DNA of 64,000 nucleotides, from contig NZ_MSPQ01000001.1 in the NCBI RefSeq assembly GCF_001936475.1, positions 1 through 64,000 of the forward strand, read 5' to 3'. The translations under genes and the position numbers were made by a program. Of this stretch, positions 16,676 through 26,598 are shown in pieces. Numbering within the stretch: position 1 is the first letter of the stretch; every line of letters begins with the position of its first letter. The notes below the pieces were generated by a model. That model ran no database searches and had not been told where the DNA came from. It worked only from the letters and a program-made list of their open reading frames with translations. The stretch comes from Algoriphagus marinus. Lineage in GTDB: Bacteria; Bacteroidota; Bacteroidia; Cytophagales; Cyclobacteriaceae.

Positions 16676-18709
16676 CTATTGCTGATCCCGATAATGATTA
16701 AACCAACTCAATATCGCCGCAGACTTACTCATCAGCATGCTTGGACGATTGACCAAACCATGTGAAGCATTTGGAATACGTACCATTGCAGCTTCTACTC
16801 CATTCAATTTCAGCGCGGCATAATACTGCTCGGACTCAGAAATCGGTGTTCTGAAATCCTGCTCTCCTGTCAATAGCATGGTTGGTGTTTTCACGTTTCC
16901 AACCAGAGAAAGCGGAGATCTTCTCCAGTAATTTTCCTGATCTTCCCATGGCATAGCCCCAAACCAATACTTTGCAAAGAAGGCTGGACTATCTGCATGA
17001 AGTACAAAACTTGTCCAATTGATTACCGGCTTGGCCACCACGGCTGCACGGAAGCGGTTAGTCTTTCCTACGATCCAAGCAGTCAAGACTCCTCCGCCAG
17101 ATCCTCCAGTTACAAAAAGCTGATTGGAGTCAACGTAACCTTTTGCAATCACCGCATCCACACCAGACATCAGGTCTTCATAGTCATGATTTGGATAATC
17201 ATGATGTATCGAGTTACCAAATTCCTGTCCATAGCCGGTACTTCCGCGCGGATTGGTGTAAAGTACCACATAGCCAGCAGCTGCATATTGCTGCACCTCA
17301 TAGGAGAAGGAATTGCCATACATGGCGAAAGGACCTCCGTGAATTTCCAAGATAAATGGATATTTCTTGCTTGGGTCAAAGTTTGGCGGAGTCACGATCC
17401 AGCCTTGAATGTCCAAACCATCAAAGGAAGATTTCCACCAAAGCTCCTCGACTTTTCCGATTTCTCGGTAAGAGAAAACATCCTCATTTACTGAAGTGAT
17501 TCGCTTGGTAGATCCATCCACCCAAACTGCTAAATCCGCAGGATGATCTCCGCCACCAAGTGTGTAAGCAAATCGATTATTACTAGAAACTGAATACGAA
17601 CCTGCATTATATGGCCTTCCCAAATCCAGTCCACCAAGTCCCTCTACTACGGTTCTGATTTTACCGGTCAAGGCCACATGTCCAATTTTGGTATCACCCT
17701 TTTCATCGTATTGGAAGTAAATGCCTTTTCCATTGCCTTCCCATTGTGGGTTTGATGCATCACGGTCAAGTGCTTCAGTCATATTTTTCACACCTGAGCC
17801 ATCTGCATTCATCACGTAAAGATTTCGAACTTGATATCCTTGAAAAGTATCATCAAAACCGATAAAGGCTATCATTTTCCCATCTGGTGAAAATGTGGGA
17901 TCGCCATCAGGCCCAAAACGGGAGGTCAAAGCGGCGATTTTGCCATCCGCCAAGCTGAGTCGATAGATCTCAGAATTGTTAGGAACCAATTCGTTGTCTT
18001 CGTGTAAATTAGTTGAGAAAATCAAGCTTTTGCCATCCCCTGACCAAACAGGCGACCCGTAGTCCTGATCATCGGAGGTCCACTGTCTGGCAGTTCCTCC
18101 AGTTAATCCAATCGTGAAAATTTGCTGATAACCCGGCTTCAAATAGCCAGCTCCATCCCCACGATAGTTGAGTTCATCGATGAAAATCGGCGCATCATTC
18201 CATTTGGCTCCGGCAGGAGGAGCAGGAATGGAAAGCATTGATTTTTTGGCTGCTGGAACAAAAGATGAAAAGGCCAAGGTCTGCCCATCCGGTGACCAGG
18301 CAACGCTGCCCGGAGCATTTGCCGAATTAGTCAAGGCTACCGACTCTTTGGTATCCAAATAGAGGACAAATAGTTTCATTTTTTCGTCCTGCTGATTGGA
18401 TCGGTAGGCGAGCTTGCTCCCATCTGGTGACCAGACAGGCCCAAAGTCCCGATGATTTCCTTGAGTCAGTGGTCGATTCTGGGAACCATCCACATTGGAC
18501 ATCCAAAGATTGGAGTAATCTCGATCGGTCATCACGTCCTTGAAGTTTCGAACGTAAACTACCTTGCTTCCGTCAGGGGAAATCTGTGGATCCGAAATAT
18601 ACTCCAGATCAAAAAGATCGAGTGGCTGTAAATTGGTTTTCTGCTGGGCATAAACCTGGCTTTGAAAAAGGATTGCGCAAATGGCAATCAGTAAAAACTT
18701 TAATCGCAT
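16676..18709 (-). CDS. S9 family secreted prolyl oligopeptidase-like peptidase
   Basis: The start is placed at 18709 (MRLKFLLIAICAILF), giving 677 residues with a signal peptide. A longer frame from 18796 would overlap the dioxygenase gene and push the signal inward. The N-terminal half is a WD40/TolB-like propeller (DPQISPDGSKVVYV, GPVWSPDGSKLAYR). The C-terminal alpha/beta hydrolase has HGGP for the oxyanion hole and a triad that I count as Ser537 (GGSGGGVLTAW), Asp618 (GEQDFRTP) and His650 (NASHGLVNRP). It should cleave short peptides or acyl-amino acids outside the cytoplasm. The dioxygenase gene ends 4 bases upstream. Confidence 0.92.
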   Translation of the reverse strand: MRLKFLLIAICAILFQSQVYAQQKTNLQPLDLFDLEYISDPQISPDGSKVVYVRNFKDVMTDRDYSNLWMSNVDGSQNRPLTQGNHRDFGPVWSPDGSKLAYRSNQQDEKMKLFVLYLDTKESVALTNSANAPGSVAWSPDGQTLAFSSFVPAAKKSMLSIPAPPAGAKWNDAPIFIDELNYRGDGAGYLKPGYQQIFTIGLTGGTARQWTSDDQDYGSPVWSGDGKSLIFSTNLHEDNELVPNNSEIYRLSLADGKIAALTSRFGPDGDPTFSPDGKMIAFIGFDDTFQGYQVRNLYVMNADGSGVKNMTEALDRDASNPQWEGNGKGIYFQYDEKGDTKIGHVALTGKIRTVVEGLGGLDLGRPYNAGSYSVSSNNRFAYTLGGGDHPADLAVWVDGSTKRITSVNEDVFSYREIGKVEELWWKSSFDGLDIQGWIVTPPNFDPSKKYPFILEIHGGPFAMYGNSFSYEVQQYAAAGYVVLYTNPRGSTGYGQEFGNSIHHDYPNHDYEDLMSGVDAVIAKGYVDSNQLFVTGGSGGGVLTAWIVGKTNRFRAAVVAKPVINWTSFVLHADSPAFFAKYWFGAMPWEDQENYWRRSPLSLVGNVKTPTMLLTGEQDFRTPISESEQYYAALKLNGVEAAMVRIPNASHGLVNRPSMLMSKSAAILSWFNHYRDQQ

Positions 18710-18713
18710 AGCA

Positions 18714-19592
18714 TTAGCTTTTTTTAATGAATGTTGTTTGTTTGTTGCCTTCTCTTCCGATACTAAATTTGATACTTTCAGAGGAGGTGATTTCAAATTT
18801 CATGTAAACTTCAAGTCCTTCTGGACTACTGGGGCTCTCAAAAACGTTATTACCACGATAGGAGAATTTATTTCCAAAAACTTCATTTTTGATCCAAAGG
18901 TCATTTTCATAGTCAAAGAGTTCTATTGTCCTTTCAGGATCCTCTTCATGTTGATATTCACCTACAAGCTTTTTCAAGGAGGCTGATTCAACAGCTAGTG
19001 TTGCCGCCATGCCTACATTGTAAATGACTTTGTTGGAGCCATCCGCAAGTTTTTTCACTTCCAAAACTCGATCGGTCGATCTTGCTGCCCAAGGATCGGT
19101 AGCAACCTGTTTGTCTCCTTTGAAATACAATTGAGTCACCAAAGACTGGTAGCCTTCCGCCGTCACCATCAGGTGAAAATGTGCTGGTCGAATCAATCCT
19201 CCACCTGCATCATAAGGAACCGGAAGAATGGTTTGGAAAGCATAATTGCCTTCATTATCCGTCATCACGGTGCCCCTGTATCGAAAATCAGCGCTTGAAT
19301 TGTCATACACTTCCTCTGCATCGCAATGCCAAAGTTCTACTTTCGCATTTTTGTAAGGAGTCGTACAATCCTGATGAAGGATTTTACCACTTAGTTCTAC
19401 TTTTTCACCTTTTTCTCCAGGAATATGAAGATTCGACCGAACAGGACTTCCCGGCCTGTAAAAAGGTCCTAATATATCTGAAGTGGTGGCGCAATCGCCC
19501 ACGTACTTTTCGCCATCAAATCGGATGAACCCGAATGAACTCATCGCAGTCACGCTAAGTGCTGCTGCGGAAATAAACTGTCTTCTTTTCAT
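18714..19592 (-). CDS. Secreted intradiol ring-cleavage dioxygenase with extra C-terminal domain
   Basis: I start it at 19592 (MKRRQFISAAALS), giving 292 residues with a Tat-like KRRQF signal. A longer frame reaching 19688 runs into the permease gene and is rejected. The core has the Fe(III) ligand pattern of intradiol (catechol) dioxygenases: a Tyr in EEVYDNS, a Tyr in FRYRG, and two His in RPAHFHLMV. About 85 residues after the core (from GEYQHEEDPERTIELF) form a separate beta-rich segment, which usual intradiol enzymes lack. The substrate is probably a catechol derivative outside the cytoplasm. Confidence 0.88.
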   Translation of the reverse strand: MKRRQFISAAALSVTAMSSFGFIRFDGEKYVGDCATTSDILGPFYRPGSPVRSNLHIPGEKGEKVELSGKILHQDCTTPYKNAKVELWHCDAEEVYDNSSADFRYRGTVMTDNEGNYAFQTILPVPYDAGGGLIRPAHFHLMVTAEGYQSLVTQLYFKGDKQVATDPWAARSTDRVLEVKKLADGSNKVIYNVGMAATLAVESASLKKLVGEYQHEEDPERTIELFDYENDLWIKNEVFGNKFSYRGNNVFESPSSPEGLEVYMKFEITSSESIKFSIGREGNKQTTFIKKS

Positions 19593-19635
19593 AGCTTTTG
19601 GGTTTAAATGAGAAATTGAAAAAGAAACCAAAAAC

Positions 19636-20940
19636 TTATTTCTTTCTGGTTTTAAAATAGTTAAGAATATAATAAAGTATAATCGCAATAGCTAAAAAGG
19701 AGCCAATGGCCAACATTTCTTTCTGACTGATCTGGATAAAAACCCAAACCATTGCAACGATTCCAAACAGGGCTACCAGAATTCCTCCCGGAACTTTAAA
19801 GCTTACTGAATCCGTAGATTTTGAGGTAATTCGAAATTTTAAAAATGCAAAAAGTCCTCCCAGATAAATCACAAGCATCCCCGCGGTCACCAAAATCAAC
19901 AAATATTTGAAGCTTCCACTCATGGCCACCACCAAATCCAGAATGCCAAGAAAAAGGATCGCGATTACTGGAGTTTGAAAGTTGGGATGAAGACGGGAGA
20001 AAAATTTTGGAATGACTTCATCTTTTGAAGAAGCATATAGAATTCTATTTTTAAGCACAAAAATCGAACTGAACGTACTCCAAACTGCAATAAAAGTGAC
20101 AATTAGAAGGATACCGAATCCAATAGGACCAATTAAATTTTGTGCTAATTCGGCCAAAGGCGCTTCTTGATTTTCGATCAGTCGATTGCCCAAAACCCCT
20201 TGAGTGACGAGATGTATCAAACAAAAAATCAAAATGGCTCCAAGGATTCCGAAGAGAAAACCCAACGGGCCTGTTCGTTTCGGGTCTTTCATTTCCCCAC
20301 TTGAAGTAAGTGCAAGTTCTCCTCCCATAAAGGCAAAAAATAACAGAATACTTCCTTCTCCTATTTTGGTAAATGCTGGAAATCCTTGCCAGGAAATATT
20401 AGCGATTTCAACTTTTGAAAGTCCAAAAACAATCAAGCAAACAATCGCCAAAACCTTTGTCCAAGTCAAAGTTTTAATCAAAACCATGCTGTCCTTCATC
20501 CCTCGAATACTCAAAAAGGAGATAATGCCAAGAATAGTGGCGAAGAAGGCAAATCGGATTACTGGCTCTTTGAAAATCTCATTTTGGGTCGAAAGGATAT
20601 CAATCATCGCATTCAGTAAGGCAGCACAGACCAAAACTCCTATTCCAAAAACATAAAGTATCGTGGCTACAAAACCCGCCATCGGACCAAATGCCCGATC
20701 AATGTATACGTACAGCCCACCCGTTTCTGGGATGCGGTTACTGAGTTCTCCAAAGCAAAGCCCGATTGATAAAAATATTAGTCCACAAAAAATATAAGCC
20801 AGAATACTTCCGTGACCCAAGATCATGTAAACCAGCGCCGGCAAGAGGAAAATCCCACTCCCTATCGAAATGCTCAGGACATTTGTGACTACGTCACTTA
20901 TGCCCATTTCTCTTTTCAGAGCTACCTGCTTGCCTTTCAT
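19636..20940 (-). CDS. APC family amino-acid permease
   Basis: This 434-residue protein has about twelve hydrophobic segments. The first has the APC signature VLSISIGSGIFLLPALV and the third helix region begins IPETGGLYVYIDRAFGP. The middle FAFMGGELALTSSGEMKDP matches the conserved TM6 region. It overlaps the second permease by 4 bases (ATGA) and follows gamma-glutamyltransferase, so it may import amino acids released from gamma-glutamyl peptides. The exact substrate is not readable. Confidence 0.9.
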   Translation of the reverse strand: MKGKQVALKREMGISDVVTNVLSISIGSGIFLLPALVYMILGHGSILAYIFCGLIFLSIGLCFGELSNRIPETGGLYVYIDRAFGPMAGFVATILYVFGIGVLVCAALLNAMIDILSTQNEIFKEPVIRFAFFATILGIISFLSIRGMKDSMVLIKTLTWTKVLAIVCLIVFGLSKVEIANISWQGFPAFTKIGEGSILLFFAFMGGELALTSSGEMKDPKRTGPLGFLFGILGAILIFCLIHLVTQGVLGNRLIENQEAPLAELAQNLIGPIGFGILLIVTFIAVWSTFSSIFVLKNRILYASSKDEVIPKFFSRLHPNFQTPVIAILFLGILDLVVAMSGSFKYLLILVTAGMLVIYLGGLFAFLKFRITSKSTDSVSFKVPGGILVALFGIVAMVWVFIQISQKEMLAIGSFLAIAIILYYILNYFKTRKK

Positions 20941-22253
20941 TTAGTCATGATTTTGTTTTTTTTCCGAATAGACTTAACCATGAAATAAATTATGGTAAGT
21001 GCAACAAAGAATATGGTAAGTCCGGTTTTTTCATATCCCGTCAAATTGGAAAGGAAAAAAAGAATTATTCCTGCCGACAAAAGGGGAACAGTATAACCAA
21101 ATGGAATTTTAAAATCTCCTTGCTTTGATTTTTGGGTCTTTCTTAACCAGATCACTGAGAGCGAAACTCCAAAATACACTAAAAGCATACTTGCAGAAGC
21201 AATTACCGCCAGTTGGCGAAATCCTCCTAAAGCGGCTAGAATAAAACCAAGACCTGCATAAAGCAAAATGGCCAGATAGGGTGTTTTAAATCTTGGATGG
21301 ATTGCGGCCAACTTATCCACTGGGATAATCCGATCACTTGCAAATCCAAAAATCACCCTTGGCATATTCAGAATTTCTCCACTCAACATGCCGAACATAG
21401 AAACTCCAGCACCAACCAATAAAACTGTATACCCGATTGGTCCAAAAACAACATCAGCCACAGCTGCCAGCGGAGCTTCTTTAAAATCAGGTAACTGACC
21501 ACCCATTACTCCCTGGGCGACAGTTTGGATTAAAACATACAGGATTAACACGAATAGAATTCCTATGAAAATTGCTTTGGGAACTGTCTTTTGTGGATTC
21601 TTGATCTCATCTCCAACTGACAATCCTGCATCTCCTCCCTGAAAGGCAAAAAACAAAATCAGGCAAGCCTGACCAAATTGATCAAAGGTGGGAGCAGCCT
21701 CCCAATATAAATTAGAAAACGATACATCTTTCCAACCGAAAAATATCAGCAATAGGATCGGAGTGAGTTTTGCGACGGTGTTAATTTTTACAAGTCCAAT
21801 TCCTTGTTTGACACCAATGACATTCAGGAAAGCTAATCCTGAAAAAAGGACAAACAACAAAAGAAACCTATTGACGGGGTCGGTAAAAACAGGAAATGCC
21901 AAACCTATTAATTCTACCAATGCATTGGCTACAGCTGCATCTGAAAAAACACTTCCAGTTACCAAGAAAATAGCCGCCAAAAAACCAGAATATGGGCCAA
22001 ATGCGGTTTCAACATAGGCATATCCACCTCCAGATCGAGTTACTTTGCTTCCTGCCTCTGCGAAACATAGCATCACCAAAGCAATCAAAAATCCACAGAA
22101 AAGGTATACAATGATACCTGATGAGCCCATGATTTCTGAAATTATTGCAGGCAGAACAAAGATCCCGGCACCTACAATGATATTAACAATATTCGCAGAG
22201 AGGCCCCAGACACCGATTTCTCTTTTTAAACCACTCTCTTTTAATTCTGACAT
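20937..22253 (-). CDS. APC family amino-acid permease
   Basis: This 438-residue paralogue of the next gene has the APC start VNIIVGAGIFVLPAIISEI, the motif RSGGGYAYVETAFGPYSG, and a TM6 region FFAFQGGDAGLSVGDEIKNP. It lies 22 bases after the gamma-glutamyltransferase gene, and its stop overlaps the start of the other permease. Two different permeases in one operon suggest uptake of two amino acids, for example the products of glutathione breakdown. That is inference. Confidence 0.9.
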   Translation of the reverse strand: MSELKESGLKREIGVWGLSANIVNIIVGAGIFVLPAIISEIMGSSGIIVYLFCGFLIALVMLCFAEAGSKVTRSGGGYAYVETAFGPYSGFLAAIFLVTGSVFSDAAVANALVELIGLAFPVFTDPVNRFLLLFVLFSGLAFLNVIGVKQGIGLVKINTVAKLTPILLLIFFGWKDVSFSNLYWEAAPTFDQFGQACLILFFAFQGGDAGLSVGDEIKNPQKTVPKAIFIGILFVLILYVLIQTVAQGVMGGQLPDFKEAPLAAVADVVFGPIGYTVLLVGAGVSMFGMLSGEILNMPRVIFGFASDRIIPVDKLAAIHPRFKTPYLAILLYAGLGFILAALGGFRQLAVIASASMLLVYFGVSLSVIWLRKTQKSKQGDFKIPFGYTVPLLSAGIILFFLSNLTGYEKTGLTIFFVALTIIYFMVKSIRKKNKIMTK

Positions 22254-22275
22254 TGAAATTTCTCTTCTTTATTTT

Positions 22276-23970
22276 TTAATAACCTCTCGCAGCTCCATCC
22301 TCACTTGCCGAGTCCGATGCTCCCAAATAAACTCCCAAAGTAGCATCGTAAGTAATCCCCATTAATACCCCAATGTTAGTTGTAGGTCTTAAGGTGTGTT
22401 CCATTTCTTCCAATGCCTTTCTAGTATCAGGAGAAAGCAAATTCCGCTCGTAGAGGATTTGATCTGGAAGCCATTGGTGGTGGATTTTCATCGCTTCGAT
22501 CGCCCGGTCAATTCGCATATCGTAGGCGAGGACATTTAGAACCGTCTGAAAAACAGTATTGATGATCGTCCGTCCTCCCGGACTTCCGATGACCAAGTAA
22601 GGCTTTCCGTCTTTTGCTACGATCGTCGGGGTCATGCTGGAAAGCATTCGTTTTTCTGGAGCCACCAGATTGGGATTAGTTCCGATTTGACCAGTTGAAG
22701 TGGTGATTCCTGGTACAGGATTGAAGTCACCCATTTCGTTGTTGAAGATAAAGCCCAGCTTATCCGAACCCATTCCAGCGCCATAGCTATTTTCCAACGT
22801 GTAGGTTAAGGAAATCGCATTTCCATCTTTATCGATCACTGAAAAATGGGTGGTATGATCCCCTCCGTACTCTTGTCCAAACTTTGAAGAATCGCTTTTT
22901 GAAGCTTTGGTCAAGTCTAGATTCTCAAATCTAGCTTTCGCAAAATCCTTTGAAATCAACCGATCGATTGGCATGTCCAAATTAAAATCCGGATCACCCA
23001 AATATTCTGCCCGATCGGCAAAAGCCCTTCGCATCGCTTCTGCGACCAAGTGAACATAGGCAGTTGAATTGAACTCGACTTTTTCTATGTCGGCGGCTTC
23101 CATCAGATTCATCATCTCGATCAAGGCCACTCCTCCGGAACTAGGCGGAGGCATGGAAAAAATCTCATAGTCCTTAAAGGTAGTCTTCAAGGGAGCTCGC
23201 TCCACTGCTTCATACTTGACCAAGTCTTCTTGGGTGATGATCCCTCCATTGGCTTTCATATAGCGTTCAATCTCTGCTGCTACGGCACCTTTGTAAAAGC
23301 CATCTCTTCCTTGGTCGCGGATAGCTTCCAAAGTTTTGCCTAGAGCCGGTTGCTTCCATAGTTCACCTGGGGCGACCACTTCTCCATTCGTTCCGCGAAA
23401 GAAGTTTTGCATGATATCATAGGAAGCATCCATCTTAGAAACTCGGACTGCAGCATTATACAATCCCCAAGACATGGTAAAGCCATTTTTTGCCAAATCC
23501 ACGGCTGGTTGGACCAAGTCTTTCCAAGGTAACTTCCCGTATTTTTGGTGGGCTTGGAAAAGTCCTGCTACGGTTCCCGGTACGCCTACAGAGAGTAATC
23601 CCTTATGATTTGAATTATCTCTGATCTTCCCGTTTTCATCCAAAAACATTTCAGGTCCGGCAGCCAAGGGAGCTTTCTCCCGAAAATCAAAGGTCGTCAC
23701 CTCTCCGTCTGATTTCATCAAGACGATAAATCCTCCACCTCCAATATTCCCGGCTTCCGGATGCGTCACTGCCAAAGCAAATGCTGTAGCAACGGTAGCA
23801 TCGATGGCATTTCCACCCTTTTTCAAAATATCAACGCCAACCTCAGAAGCTAAGTAATGATCTGAAACCACCATCCCATTTTTGCCATAGGTTTGGGCAT
23901 TCAGGGAAGTCCCATTAGCCAGCAGGAGTAGCGCAAAAAGGGAAAGGATAAGTTTAAATTTTAGTCTCAT
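22276..23970 (-). CDS. ggt: Gamma-glutamyltransferase
   Basis: This 564-residue enzyme has a signal peptide (about 1-25) and acts in the periplasm. It is made as a precursor that cuts itself before a catalytic Thr, here the second Thr of DHTTHFSVID, giving large and small subunits. The rest of the active site is visible: LTYTLENSYGAGM, FNNEMGDF, and the MSSMTPTIV-like segment (LSSMTPTIVAKDGKP). The N-terminal GNAIDATVATAFALAVTHP and GNIGGGGF motifs are typical. It hydrolyses or transfers the gamma-glutamyl group of glutathione and similar compounds. Two amino-acid permeases follow. Confidence 0.95.
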   Translation of the reverse strand: MRLKFKLILSLFALLLLANGTSLNAQTYGKNGMVVSDHYLASEVGVDILKKGGNAIDATVATAFALAVTHPEAGNIGGGGFIVLMKSDGEVTTFDFREKAPLAAGPEMFLDENGKIRDNSNHKGLLSVGVPGTVAGLFQAHQKYGKLPWKDLVQPAVDLAKNGFTMSWGLYNAAVRVSKMDASYDIMQNFFRGTNGEVVAPGELWKQPALGKTLEAIRDQGRDGFYKGAVAAEIERYMKANGGIITQEDLVKYEAVERAPLKTTFKDYEIFSMPPPSSGGVALIEMMNLMEAADIEKVEFNSTAYVHLVAEAMRRAFADRAEYLGDPDFNLDMPIDRLISKDFAKARFENLDLTKASKSDSSKFGQEYGGDHTTHFSVIDKDGNAISLTYTLENSYGAGMGSDKLGFIFNNEMGDFNPVPGITTSTGQIGTNPNLVAPEKRMLSSMTPTIVAKDGKPYLVIGSPGGRTIINTVFQTVLNVLAYDMRIDRAIEAMKIHHQWLPDQILYERNLLSPDTRKALEEMEHTLRPTTNIGVLMGITYDATLGVYLGASDSASEDGAARGY

Positions 23971-24066
23971 ATGTTTTTAGGCATTAAATTTTTATTGGAT
24001 TGGGAGTGGAGCTAATGAATTTTTGAGAAAAGCCTCATGCTAATTAGGGGTGTTTTACAAAAAAAC

Positions 24067-26508
24067 TTAATCTATCATTCCTTTTAGCTTTTGCCGAGCT
24101 TCTTCAAATCGGCCCATCATCACGTTCATTTGGATTTCACCATAAGCTCTTCTTGCGATTTTTTCCGAGGCATCAATCGCTCGAATGAGGTCTGCAGCCG
24201 CTTTCTTCTTCGCTTCAGGATTAGTACTGCCAACTGATCCAATCCAAATTGGAGAAGTATGTGCAAAAGGTCTCGCGTGCATGCTTGGCCAAGTATCTTC
24301 TTTGAGTTCGCTGGTATAAGCACGGATTGCTACCCATCCGCCCTCAGGGAGAAGAATCTGACCTTGGTACTGTCGAGTCTCACCGGCTTTAACTCCGTCA
24401 AAAGTTTCTACTACCTGACCATTGACCACAAGCTCCACCACATCGATGTCGTTTGTGCTGGCCAGAGTAGCGGTCCAGTCTTGTCTTCCACTCCCAATCA
24501 CATCGCCCGGTTGAGCGTCTTTGCCAACTTTAAATAGCAAAGCAGGCCCGGTGGTCACAAATCCTTTTCCGGCCATCGCTGCCTCGAGTACTGATTCAGA
24601 GGAGATCTTTTCACCATCGAGGCGCAGGTAGTTTCTTCCAGTTCCTGCGGCCATGGTTCGGTGAAAATCCACCCACATATCAGTTCCTGACATGGCCGCC
24701 ACAGGCTGTCCAATATTGAGTAGTCGATACCAAACCTCACTGTTACCTAAAGGACTGGTCCATGCACACACCATTTCCAGACCGATACGGTCGGCTAGGA
24801 CTGCATCGGAAATAAGCTCGATAGGAATAGGACCAGTTTCGAGCTGATCAAAAGGGTCCGAATCAATTGATATAGGGTGAACATAGGTCGTAAATCCACC
24901 CATGCGATCAGCGTATTCCACGACCTCTCCGTTACTTCGATCCGGATCTCCGAGTTTTGGATTTGTTGGTCCCCAAAACCAAGGGGAATAAGGTTTATCT
25001 ACACCCAGTAAACTCACATGCCCATGGAAATGAGAGCGAACCTCCTGGCTTTGGACAACGATTCGTCCATCTTGAATGGTTTCTTTTCCTAGGATTGAAG
25101 CATCTATTCGCCTTTCCCATCGATTCCAAGACATCGGAGCTAGTAAATCCAAATCCTCTCCGGCCATTGCGCGAAGCGCATCTTTATGAGTTGCCCGATG
25201 ATGCCCGTCTCCATTCAAATGCACGTGATGATCTGCCGAGACGTATCCTGCTGCCACTGCATCCCAAAGAGGCGAAAGACTGAGGCTTACCGCAGATGAA
25301 GTATTTTCTTTAATTGAAACAGTGGATTTTACTACGGATGTCATGGGACCACGAGCAGCCGATATTTCATAATTTCCAACGGGCAAATTCAATTCTGTTT
25401 TTCCGGAAACATAAAAGTAATGACGTCCCGATTGTGGGTCAGCATAAGTCGCGTCCTCATGAAATGCCACCGGTGAGCCATCCTCCCGGACAATAGAAAC
25501 CCGCCCCGTGATGGACTTGCCTTTATCATCGCTAAGCGAAAGATTCAAGTTGCCGCTCGCTTCTCCGAGTTCCCAATTCGAAATCATGACTTGCTCTGAA
25601 GCTCCTCCGTAGGTAGAAATTCGCATCAGTCGGAACTGACGATTTTCGTCCAGATCGACGAAGTAAATCTGATTTCCATCCGCACTAAAGGCAGGGGTCA
25701 GTGCGAAAGGATTCCCATCAGTGAGGCGATGCTTCACCCGGGAATCATCGAGGTCCATAGTCCAAAGATGATAGTCATTGTCAATAGGAGCGCTATACAC
25801 GATCAGTCTCTGATCAGGGTGTGCATCCGCCGTGAAATGATAAGTCAAGGTCTGAGAAACGGCAATGGTGTCTGTTCCGGCGTCAAAATCTTTGATACGA
25901 AGTACCCGATGTGCCCCTTGCCCGTGGAGATACATCAAACTTTTTCCGTCTGAGAGACTTCGTGAATTTCGCTCTACTTGTCCTAGGTTCGTAAGTTCTT
26001 CATCAAGTCCTGAAGAAAGATTTCTTCTTCTAAGATTAATCGAACCGCTCATTCCGGATGAATAATAGAGCCACTCTCCATCATCTGAAAACTCCGGGTC
26101 TAGCTCGATTGCCTCCGTATCAATTCTGGTTTCTTGCCCACTTTTTAAATCCAAAATAATAATTGCTGTATTTTTCCCTTCATCCCGAACGAATGTCAAT
26201 TTATTCCCATCCGGGGACCATCGAGGACGTGAATCCATTCCTGGTCCTTTGGTCAATCTGACTGCATTACCTGTCTGGAGGTTCAGATTCCAGAGCCAGC
26301 CTCGAGCTGCAAAAGCTAGATGCTTCCCGTCCGGCGCGGGGGCTGGATCGGTGGGGCCATAAGCAAGAATCGGGAGTTCATGCTGCTCCAAGTAAACATG
26401 ATGACCAAAGTCATTGAGCTTGCTGTATCGATTGGTCCATTGTGCGTTAGCCACACTAGAGAATAGGAAAAAAACTAAAAAGGCAAGTGTTAGTGAAGAA
26501 TATCGCAT
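24067..26508 (-). CDS. TolB-propeller / CehA-McbA family PHP metallohydrolase
   Basis: This 813-residue protein has a signal peptide (ending SVANAQ). The first 320 residues are TolB-like propeller repeats (APAPDGKHLAFAAR, RPRWSPDGNKLTFV, DPEFSDDGEWLYYS). A small beta domain follows (about 330-420), then a PHP-type metallohydrolase with SADHHVHLNGDGHH, MSWNRWERR and TYVHPISID, matching CehA/McbA proteins. Those enzymes hydrolyse esters such as carbaryl, but most relatives are uncharacterised. The C-terminus is helical. It stands alone, about 100 bases from each neighbour. Confidence 0.87.
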   Translation of the reverse strand: MRYSSLTLAFLVFFLFSSVANAQWTNRYSKLNDFGHHVYLEQHELPILAYGPTDPAPAPDGKHLAFAARGWLWNLNLQTGNAVRLTKGPGMDSRPRWSPDGNKLTFVRDEGKNTAIIILDLKSGQETRIDTEAIELDPEFSDDGEWLYYSSGMSGSINLRRRNLSSGLDEELTNLGQVERNSRSLSDGKSLMYLHGQGAHRVLRIKDFDAGTDTIAVSQTLTYHFTADAHPDQRLIVYSAPIDNDYHLWTMDLDDSRVKHRLTDGNPFALTPAFSADGNQIYFVDLDENRQFRLMRISTYGGASEQVMISNWELGEASGNLNLSLSDDKGKSITGRVSIVREDGSPVAFHEDATYADPQSGRHYFYVSGKTELNLPVGNYEISAARGPMTSVVKSTVSIKENTSSAVSLSLSPLWDAVAAGYVSADHHVHLNGDGHHRATHKDALRAMAGEDLDLLAPMSWNRWERRIDASILGKETIQDGRIVVQSQEVRSHFHGHVSLLGVDKPYSPWFWGPTNPKLGDPDRSNGEVVEYADRMGGFTTYVHPISIDSDPFDQLETGPIPIELISDAVLADRIGLEMVCAWTSPLGNSEVWYRLLNIGQPVAAMSGTDMWVDFHRTMAAGTGRNYLRLDGEKISSESVLEAAMAGKGFVTTGPALLFKVGKDAQPGDVIGSGRQDWTATLASTNDIDVVELVVNGQVVETFDGVKAGETRQYQGQILLPEGGWVAIRAYTSELKEDTWPSMHARPFAHTSPIWIGSVGSTNPEAKKKAAADLIRAIDASEKIARRAYGEIQMNVMMGRFEEARQKLKGMID

Positions 26509-26598
26509 TGTTCAGGAGTTTAATTTGAAGTGCCAACAGGCAATCCGAGCGGCGGAAAAAGGGAAAAGAAGAGTATACTTAGATTCATAAATTTAGAA

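Noticed and set aside
18710..18796. N-terminal extension of the S9 peptidase
   Set aside because: It overlaps the dioxygenase gene and would bury the signal peptide.
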